A stretch of DNA of 10,906 nt, taken from Rhodospirillales bacterium (GTDB lineage Bacteria > Pseudomonadota > Alphaproteobacteria > Rhodospirillales > Defluviicoccaceae). Below, piece after piece: positions 6,686-10,906 of this stretch; positions within the stretch are counted from its first letter, which is position 1; each line of letters starts with the position of its first letter. The notes under the pieces were generated by a model. The model worked only from the letters and a program-made list of their open reading frames with translations. It was not told where the DNA came from and ran no database searches. The stretch spans positions 1-10,906 of the forward strand of contig JAHCKI010000056.1 in assembly GCA_026125865.1 (NCBI GenBank), written 5' to 3'. The translations under genes were made by a program, and so were the position numbers.

Positions 6686-6729
6686 CCAACTGATTGATTT
6701 TACTGAATTCTATCATTGGGTGTTTTTTT
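6686..6729 (+). terminator. Candidate intrinsic terminator with seven-T tract
   Basis: CCAA-C-TGAT (6686-6694) pairs with ATCATTGG (6712-6719) as an 8-bp stem with one bulged C and a 17-nt loop. It is followed by GTG and then seven Ts (6723-6729). The stem is AT-rich and so weak, but this is the only hairpin plus T-run arrangement in the window. It could end a short RNA from the promoter-like site at 6582-6614, or a long 3' UTR of the DUF2202 gene. Confidence 0.4.
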
Positions 6730-6934
6730 ATCGGATTAAATATACCTTTTGCGCGACATTTCACGGTCGATGAGATTGCGACCCTACCAGGCACATATGA
6801 GCCGTCGTGAGCACGGTCAAGGGATTGTCGCCGAGGCATTTGGCCGCGCCAGGGGCGGCATCGGCGGAGGCCGGACCGGCCGCCGCGTCACTCCCAGGAT
6901 CGCCTGCAACCTTGTGAGCTTGCGTGCCGTTTGC

Positions 6935-6950
6935 TTCACGGCTCGTTAAC
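6935..6950 (+). promoter_or_regulatory. CtrA-like box upstream of fliX
   Basis: TTCA (6935-6938), seven bases, then TTAAC (6946-6950) matches the CtrA consensus TTAA-N7-TTAAC at eight of nine fixed positions. The right half continues as TTAACCAT, a common CtrA half-site in alphaproteobacteria. It lies 55-71 nt before the fliX ATG. CtrA controls early flagellar genes in Caulobacter, so its place before fliX makes sense. Confidence 0.5.
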
Positions 6951-7005
6951 CATACTCGCTGCACACTCTTGTCCACGAGACCGGAGGGAAAGATCGGAAC
7001 AGGAC

Positions 7006-7434
7006 ATGCACGTCGGCGTCATCGGTAACAGCACGCGCTCCGAGCGTACGCGGGACAAGAAAACCGCGGCCTCGAACAGCAACCGCTTCTCCCAAGCGCT
7101 CATGGGGATCACGAACGGTGATCACGACACAGCGTCGTCGGTTCATGCTTCGGGTTCGGTCGCCGGCCTGTTGAGCGTACAGGAGGCCGCCAACGCAACC
7201 GACGAAAAATCCCGACGCCGCGTGGTGCAGCATGGCGAAAACATCCTCGAACAACTGGAACAGCTTCGCCGCGACGTACTGACCGGCAACGTTTCGCCGG
7301 ATCGACTGGCGACGCTATCCCAGACCTTGCGGGCAAGATCCGAAGCGACCGAGGACCCCCTTCTCCAGGAGATCATTGACGAGATCGAACTTCGCGCCGC
7401 GATCGAGCTCGCGAAGTGGGAATCCCGTCGCTAA
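7006..7434 (+). CDS. fliX: Class II flagellar assembly regulator FliX
   Basis: FliX, known from Caulobacter, couples completion of the early flagellar basal body to activity of the sigma54 activator FlbD. The protein has 142 residues, the usual length. The N-terminal half (1-50) is polar and poorly conserved. The conserved half starts at VAGLLSVQEA (52-61), continues through RRRVVQHGENILEQLEQLRRD (70-90) and ends with the family hallmark DPLLQEIIDEIELRAAIELAK (117-137), probably a helical bundle. The ATG at 7006 gives the short family N-terminus. Purine-rich GGAACAGG lies just upstream (6996-7003), close to the start codon, with GGAGGG further back at 6983-6988. A CtrA-like box precedes it, and dksA follows in the same direction. 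No other flagellar gene is in the window. Recognition is from sequence memory and fairly secure. Confidence 0.88.
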   Translation: MHVGVIGNSTRSERTRDKKTAASNSNRFSQALMGITNGDHDTASSVHASGSVAGLLSVQEAANATDEKSRRRVVQHGENILEQLEQLRRDVLTGNVSPDRLATLSQTLRARSEATEDPLLQEIIDEIELRAAIELAKWESRR

Positions 7435-7447
7435 ACGACACTTTACC

Positions 7448-7500
7448 CTAAGGCCCGTCGGTGTCCCTGGCAGGTTATCAACGAAATATCAATGCCTTAG
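7448..7500. repeat. 7-bp inverted repeat CTAAGGC/GCCTTAG between fliX and dksA
   Basis: CTAAGGC (7448-7454) and GCCTTAG (7494-7500) are perfect reverse complements 39 nt apart. The right arm overlaps the IHF-like site. It could be a long-loop RNA hairpin after fliX or two half-sites for a protein. Confidence 0.5.
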
Positions 7501-7517
7501 AATCGACCTGTGACAGG
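7466..7517. promoter_or_regulatory. Two CCTG/CAGG palindromes 42 bp apart
   Basis: CCTG-G-CAGG (7466-7474) and CCTGT-G-ACAGG (7507-7517) are both odd-centred palindromes, with centres at 7470 and 7512. Their spacing of 42 bp equals four helical turns, so both face the same side of the DNA. They lie 43-94 nt upstream of the candidate dksA -10 element. Operator function is inferred. Confidence 0.35.
7487..7499 (+). promoter_or_regulatory. IHF-consensus match upstream of dksA
   Basis: The 13 bases TATCAATGCCTTA match the consensus WATCAANNNNTTR at every fixed position. The site lies between the two CCTG/CAGG palindromes. A match of this quality is expected by chance roughly once per several tens of kilobases, so context rather than sequence alone supports it. 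Confidence 0.4.
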
Positions 7518-7536
7518 CCGCTCCGCCCGAATCTGC

Positions 7537-7565
7537 TTGCGGTTGAATGAGCGGGCAAATATAGT
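7537..7565 (+). promoter_or_regulatory. Candidate promoter for dksA
   Basis: TTGCGG (7537-7542), a 17-nt spacer, then TATAGT (7560-7565, five of six to the -10 consensus). Transcription would begin near 7572, leaving a leader of about 42 nt to the dksA ATG. The spacing is ideal; the -35 element is weak. Confidence 0.45.
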
Positions 7566-7613
7566 CCGCGCAACAAGAAACCAAAGGCACCGCACAAGAC
7601 GGGTGTAAGCGGG

Positions 7614-8030
7614 ATGAGCGTCGACGTACCACCGAACTATCGCCCTTCGGACGATGAACCGTTCATGAACCCGGTCATGCGCGAGTACTTCCGTTTGAAG
7701 CTCATCGGCTGGCGCGATGAACTCGTCGAAGAGTCGGAAGAAACACTTGATCACCTGCGCGAGGGCGGATTGAACGCGCCTGATGTTGCCGATCGAGCAA
7801 CGGCGGAAACCGACAAGGCCTTGGAGCTGCGGACGCGGGACCGGTCCCGCAAACTGATCGGCAAGATCGAAGAGGCGTTGGAACGGATCGAAAACGGCAG
7901 CTACGGATACTGTGAAGAAACCCACGAGCCCATCAGTCTGTCGCGGCTCGATGTGCGCCCTATCGCCACTCTCAGTATCGAGGCTCAGGAACGTCATGAA
8001 CGTCTGGAAAAGATGCACCGGGACGAATAG
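7614..8030 (+). CDS. dksA: RNA polymerase-binding transcription factor DksA, degenerate zinc finger
   Basis: DksA inserts its coiled coil into the RNA polymerase secondary channel and, with ppGpp, reshapes transcription in the stringent response. The protein has 138 residues. The N-terminal PSDDEPFMNPVMREYF (11-26) is typical of the alphaproteobacterial form. The coiled coil runs from about 27 to 95. Its tip keeps D57 and D60-R-A62 of the DxxDxA motif, followed by LELRTRDRSRKLIGKI (70-85). The C-terminal zinc-finger region is GYCEETHEPI (98-107) and RPIATLSIEAQERHE (115-129). Of the four zinc cysteines of E. coli DksA only C100 remains; the others are Thr, Ser and Ala. Reduced-cysteine DksA is known in alphaproteobacteria, so this is probably normal here. 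The ATG at 7614 has only a weak AGCGGG before it. It is downstream of fliX, with its own candidate promoter in the gap. Confidence 0.93.
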   Translation: MSVDVPPNYRPSDDEPFMNPVMREYFRLKLIGWRDELVEESEETLDHLREGGLNAPDVADRATAETDKALELRTRDRSRKLIGKIEEALERIENGSYGYCEETHEPISLSRLDVRPIATLSIEAQERHERLEKMHRDE

Positions 8031-8119
8031 GCCGGCGATCCTTTCCGGCGCTGGAATACGGTGCGATCAGGTTCAATCCGTCTGATTGCATATTGCTTTA
8101 GCCGCGGGGGAGCCAGGGG

Positions 8120-9664
8120 ATGAACGTCGCCAATTTGTTGACCCGCGCGGGACGGTCGTCGGCGGAACGGCCGGCGATTGCCGTCGGCGCCGACCAGTAC
8201 GCGACCTACGGCACTCTCGCCAATCGGGTCGCCTCCCTGGCCCATGCCCTCGGCCGGCGGGTCGGCCTCGCGCCCGGCGCTCGCGTGGCGCTGCTGATGA
8301 AGAATTGCCCGGCCTATGTGGAGGTGCTGTTCGCGTGCTGGCATGGCGGTTTTATCGCTGTGCCCGTCAACGCCAAGCTGGCGCCGCCGGAGTTCGACTT
8401 TATTCTCGGCCATGCCGGCGCCCGCGTCTGCTTCGTGACGACAGATCTGGCCGAGGTCGTCGCGAAACTGAAACCCGGCCTTGATAACTTGGCCGCCATC
8501 GTCTGCGTCGACGACGCCGAATACGCCACGCTTTTCTCCGGTGACACCATGCCGGCGGCATCGCGGGAGCCGGGCGATACCGCATGGCTGTTCTACACCA
8601 GCGGCACCACCGGCCGCCCCAAGGGCGCCATGCTCAGCCATCGCAACCTTCTCGCCATGACGTTGAGCTACTTCGCCGATGTGGACCAGATCGCGGCCGA
8701 TGACTGCATCCTGCACCCGGCGCCCATGTCGCACGGTTCCGGCATGTACATTCTGCCGCACGTGGCGGCGGCGGCGAAACAGGTGATCCCGGCCAGCGGC
8801 GGGTTCGATCCCGGCGAAATCTTCGATCTGATCTCCGTTCATCGCGGAGCCGCTTTCTTCGCGGCACCGACCATGGTGCATCGGCTGGTGGATTTCGGCG
8901 GCGCCGGCGCGGCCGATACCGGCAACCTCAAGACCATCGTCTACGGCGGCGGCCCCATGTACGTGGAAGACTGCAAGCGGGCGATGGCCCTGTTCGGCAA
9001 CAAGCTGGCGCAGATCTACGGCCAAGGCGAAAGCCCCATGACAATTACCGCGTTGTCGAAAGCCCGCCATGCCGAGACCGATCATCCGCGTTATGACGCC
9101 CGCCTTGCCTCGGTGGGCGTGCCGCATTCGGTCGTGGAGGTGGCGGTCGCGGACGCCGAGGACAACCCTCTACCGCCCGGCGAAACCGGTGAGATCCTGG
9201 TGCGCGGCGACGCGGTCATGGCCGGATACTGGCGCAATCCAAAGGCCACGAACGAAACGCTGCGTGGCGGCTGGCTCCACACCGGCGACATGGGCGTGTT
9301 CGACGGCGACGGCTTTCTGACCCTCAAGGACCGGTCGAAGGACCTGATCATATCGGGCGGCTCCAACATCTATCCGCGGGAAGTGGAGGAGGTGTTGCTC
9401 CGGCACTCCGCCGTGGCCGAAGTCTCGGTGGTCGGTCTGAGGGATCGGGAGTGGGGCGAGATCGTCGTCGCCTTCGTCGTGGGCAAGGAGGGCGAAAAGA
9501 TTGAAACCGGCGACCTCGACGCACTCTGCACCCGTGAACTGGCGCGCTTCAAGCGGCCGAAGCAATACCGGTTCATCGACGCACTGCCCAAGAACAACTA
9601 TGGCAAAGTTTTGAAGACGGAATTGCGCCTACATTTCGCGAAGCCGGAGGATGAACGATCATGA
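8120..9664 (+). CDS. Acyl-CoA synthetase (class I adenylate-forming ligase)
   Basis: The enzyme activates a carboxylic acid with ATP to an acyl-AMP and transfers the acyl group to coenzyme A. The protein has 514 residues, normal for short to long-chain fatty acid CoA ligases. Motifs in order are the ATP-binding loop YTSGTTGRPKGAMLSH (159-174), YGQGES (300-305), GWLHTGDMG (384-392), the hinge DRSKDLIISGGSNIYPREVEE (404-424), and the catalytic lysine K496 in NNYGKVLKTEL. There is no signal peptide; it is cytoplasmic. The ATG at 8120 is preceded by GGGGGAG (8106-8112, seven bases away). The last codons overlap the next gene by four bases (ATGA), so the SDR downstream is probably translationally coupled. 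The substrate cannot be read from the sequence. Aromatic, branched or medium-chain acids are all possible, so no gene symbol is given. Confidence 0.93.
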   Translation: MNVANLLTRAGRSSAERPAIAVGADQYATYGTLANRVASLAHALGRRVGLAPGARVALLMKNCPAYVEVLFACWHGGFIAVPVNAKLAPPEFDFILGHAGARVCFVTTDLAEVVAKLKPGLDNLAAIVCVDDAEYATLFSGDTMPAASREPGDTAWLFYTSGTTGRPKGAMLSHRNLLAMTLSYFADVDQIAADDCILHPAPMSHGSGMYILPHVAAAAKQVIPASGGFDPGEIFDLISVHRGAAFFAAPTMVHRLVDFGGAGAADTGNLKTIVYGGGPMYVEDCKRAMALFGNKLAQIYGQGESPMTITALSKARHAETDHPRYDARLASVGVPHSVVEVAVADAEDNPLPPGETGEILVRGDAVMAGYWRNPKATNETLRGGWLHTGDMGVFDGDGFLTLKDRSKDLIISGGSNIYPREVEEVLLRHSAVAEVSVVGLRDREWGEIVVAFVVGKEGEKIETGDLDALCTRELARFKRPKQYRFIDALPKNNYGKVLKTELRLHFAKPEDERS

Positions 9665-10464
9665 CCCGGAGATTGCAGGACAAGGTCGCCATCGTCACCG
9701 GCTGCGGCTCGGTGGGGCCGGGCTGGGGCAACGGCAAAGCCATGTCGGTGTTGTTCGCCCGCGAGGGGGCACGGGTGTTCGGCGCCGACATCAACGGCGA
9801 TGCGGCGGCGGAAACCCGGACGATCATTCAGGACGAGGGCGGCGTATGCGAGACCGCGGTCGCCGATGTCTCGAAAGCGGCGGACGTCGAGGGGATGGTG
9901 AACGCCTGCCTCGAAGCCTTCGGCCGCATCGACATCCTGGTGAACAATGTGGGCATCGCCGTAGTCGGCGGCCCGGCCGAGCTGGACGAAAACACCTGGG
10001 ACCACATCATCGCTGTCAACCAGAAGAGCGTCTACCTCACCTGCCACCACGTGCTTCCCGTGATGGAGCGGCAAGGCAACGGCGCCATCGTCAACAACGC
10101 CTCCATCGCCGCCTTGGGCTGGGCCGGCGTGCACTACGGCTTCTATGGCGCCACCAAGGGCGCTATCGTCTCGATGACGCGCGCGATGGCCATCGCCCAT
10201 GCCAAGAACGGCATTCGCGCCAATTGCGTTTTGCCGGGGCTGATGAACACGCCGCTGGTTCACGCCGCGTTGACACGGGTCTATGGTAAGGAAGGCGACA
10301 TCGAGACCCTGGTCCGCACGCGTGACAAACAGTGTCCCATGGGGCATATGGGTGATGCTTGGGATACCGCCTATGCGGCCCTCTTCCTCGCATCGGACGA
10401 GGCCAAGTACATTACCGGGACGGAACTCGTCGTTGACGGTGGACTGTCGGTCCGTTTCGCTTGA
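9661..10464 (+). CDS. Short-chain dehydrogenase/reductase (SDR)
   Basis: The protein has 267 residues with a classical Rossmann SDR fold. The cofactor loop is TGCGSVGPGWGNG (13-25), about five residues longer than the usual TGxxxGxG. D43 at the end of the second strand (VFGADIN) suggests NAD(H) rather than NADP(H). NNVG (95-98) follows, and the catalytic set is N120, S148, Y162 and K166 (YGATK). The C-terminal LVVDGG is typical of the family. Its ATG overlaps the stop of the acyl-CoA synthetase (ATGA), with GGAGG at 9646-9650 inside the upstream gene, so the two proteins are made together. In such a pair the SDR probably oxidises a hydroxyacyl or alcohol group, or reduces a ketone, of the compound the ligase handles. 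The exact reaction is unknown. Confidence 0.93.
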   Translation: MTRRLQDKVAIVTGCGSVGPGWGNGKAMSVLFAREGARVFGADINGDAAAETRTIIQDEGGVCETAVADVSKAADVEGMVNACLEAFGRIDILVNNVGIAVVGGPAELDENTWDHIIAVNQKSVYLTCHHVLPVMERQGNGAIVNNASIAALGWAGVHYGFYGATKGAIVSMTRAMAIAHAKNGIRANCVLPGLMNTPLVHAALTRVYGKEGDIETLVRTRDKQCPMGHMGDAWDTAYAALFLASDEAKYITGTELVVDGGLSVRFA

Positions 10465-10517
10465 ACGGATGGGGCTGTTCCCGGCAAGCGTAAAGTATGA
10501 AGTTTGGAGACTGAACG

Positions 10518-10906
10518 ATGAAAATTGGTCGCCTTTCGCGGGCGGGCAGCGGAAATCGGCTGATGCAAACCGCGTTTGTCGCCTTGGCCATCGCGGCACT
10601 ATCGATGACGGCACCGGCGAAGACCGACGATTCGGGAACCGCCGTGCTGCTGCTCAACCCGACGTCGTCGGAAGCCCTGGTCCGGCTGCTGGGGCGCACG
10701 AATTCCGTCGTCCGTATCCCCGGCGGCGAAAAAAAGCAGGTCGCCGTCGAGCCCGGTGACTATACCGCGCTTGTACGCTACGGCACCGATCCGGATCGGT
10801 TCACATACTCACAGAGCGAATCGTTTCACATCGGATTCGCGACGGCGCCGCCGCAGGCGACCGTGACCTTGCCGCCAGTGCGCCCGCTTCCCGAAACCTC
10901 GCTCGG
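10518..10906 (+). CDS. Putative secreted protein of unknown function, cut by window edge
   Basis: The reading frame is open from the ATG at 10518 to the window edge, giving 129 residues with no stop. GGAGA at 10506-10510, seven bases before the ATG, supports this start; an internal ATG at 10563 (M16) is an alternative. The N-terminus looks like a Sec signal peptide: basic MKIGRLSRAGSGNR, hydrophobic LMQTAFVALAIAALSM, then TAPA with likely cleavage near residue 34. The mature part has alternating hydrophobic residues (AVLLLNPTSSEALVRLLG, then QVAVEPGDYTALVRYG) and a Pro-rich stretch (TLPPVRPLP), which looks like a small beta-sandwich domain at the start of a longer exported protein. I do not recognise the family. 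It lies 53 nt after the SDR, in the same direction, and may or may not share its transcript. Confidence 0.72.
   Translation, partial: MKIGRLSRAGSGNRLMQTAFVALAIAALSMTAPAKTDDSGTAVLLLNPTSSEALVRLLGRTNSVVRIPGGEKKQVAVEPGDYTALVRYGTDPDRFTYSQSESFHIGFATAPPQATVTLPPVRPLPETSL

Larger units (their letters stand above)
6387..7005. other. Gene-free 620-nt region, AT-rich in its centre
   Basis: No convincing coding sequence is present on either strand. From left to right it holds a GC hairpin (6435-6457), a pair of 10-bp inverted repeats (GATTGAAATC 6419-6428 and GATTTCAATC 6516-6525), a local hairpin GATTTC-AATC-GAAATC (6516-6531), phased T and A tracts (6547-6680), a possible promoter and terminator (6582-6729), a GC-rich stretch with the inverted repeat CGGCGG/CCGCCG (6862-6867 and 6880-6885), and a CtrA-like box before fliX. 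I count 46 G or C in 6601-6750 (about 31%), far below the flanking genes. Confidence 0.8.

Noticed and set aside
6606..6839. Reverse-strand frame of 77 codons in the AT-rich gap
   Set aside because: It has no ribosome binding site that I can see and no recognisable motif, and it runs across the terminator-like and phased-tract sequences. It cannot be supported as a gene.
6749..6949. Forward frame of 66 codons before fliX
   Set aside because: It is Arg/Gly-rich low-information sequence without a convincing ribosome binding site, and it ends inside the CtrA-like box region.
6969..6977. TTGTCCACG as a DnaA box, together with the AT-rich gap, as a replication origin
   Set aside because: It is a single site with two mismatches to TTATCCACA, no cluster of further boxes was found, and no replication gene is adjacent.
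7468..7483. TGGCA... as a sigma54 -24/-12 promoter between fliX and dksA
   Set aside because: The -12 GC dinucleotide is missing at the required spacing, so it does not match the sigma54 consensus.
8031..8049. GCCGG-N9-CCGGC as a terminator after dksA
   Set aside because: The stem is only five base pairs with a nine-base loop and no T run; such pairs are common by chance in GC-rich sequence.
7994..9127. Reverse-strand open frame (377 codons) opposite the acyl-CoA synthetase
   Set aside because: It mirrors a well-supported forward gene. Its product is rich in His, Arg and Gly as typical of antisense frames, with no family motif.
9598..10614. Reverse-strand open frame (338 codons) opposite the SDR
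   Set aside because: The forward SDR has a complete active site and is coupled to the upstream gene; the reverse frame shows no domain.

Overview
The window is a GC-rich segment that reads as alphaproteobacterial chromosome, most likely from a Rhodospirillales-like organism. The main reasons are the order rph (reverse) / hrcA-grpE (forward), a FliX-type class II flagellar assembly regulator followed by a DksA of the alphaproteobacterial type with only one zinc-finger cysteine left, and protein sequences that look alphaproteobacterial throughout. No phage, insertion sequence, CRISPR array, rRNA or tRNA is visible.

Layout. (1) 1-636, reverse: rph (RNase PH), cut by the window edge at its 3' end. 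(2) 637-910: divergent regulatory gap carrying a three-copy 17-bp tandem repeat and a candidate hrcA promoter. (3) 911-2817: hrcA and grpE, a heat-shock pair 50 nt apart. (4) 3040-3513: a small pentapeptide-repeat protein. (5) 3734-5731: a bifunctional class A penicillin-binding protein. (6) 5880-6386: a DUF2202 ferritin-like protein with a very strong ribosome binding site. (7) 6387-7005: the longest gene-free stretch, about 620 nt. Its centre (6601-6750) is only about 31% GC and contains helically phased A/T tracts, promoter-like hexamers and a stem followed by seven Ts. A CtrA-like box lies at its right end. (8) 7006-8030: fliX and dksA, separated by a 179-nt gap with palindromes, an IHF-consensus match and a candidate promoter. 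(9) 8120-10464: an acyl-CoA synthetase (class I adenylate-forming enzyme) translationally coupled by a 4-nt overlap to a short-chain dehydrogenase. (10) 10518-10906: the start of a secreted protein of unknown function, cut by the window edge.

How the genes fit together. rph, hrcA and grpE are housekeeping and stress functions. The PBP builds peptidoglycan. fliX and dksA link flagellar assembly control and the stringent response. The synthetase and dehydrogenase probably form a two-gene catabolic unit acting on a carboxylic acid of unknown identity.

Most of the coding content is ordinary. The most unusual signals are the curved, AT-rich gap 6545-6730 with its possible small RNA, the structured fliX-dksA gap, and an HrcA with an apparent 14-residue insertion in its DNA-binding domain, in a neighbourhood where I see no CIRCE operator. 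I found no clear evidence of a new multi-gene system.
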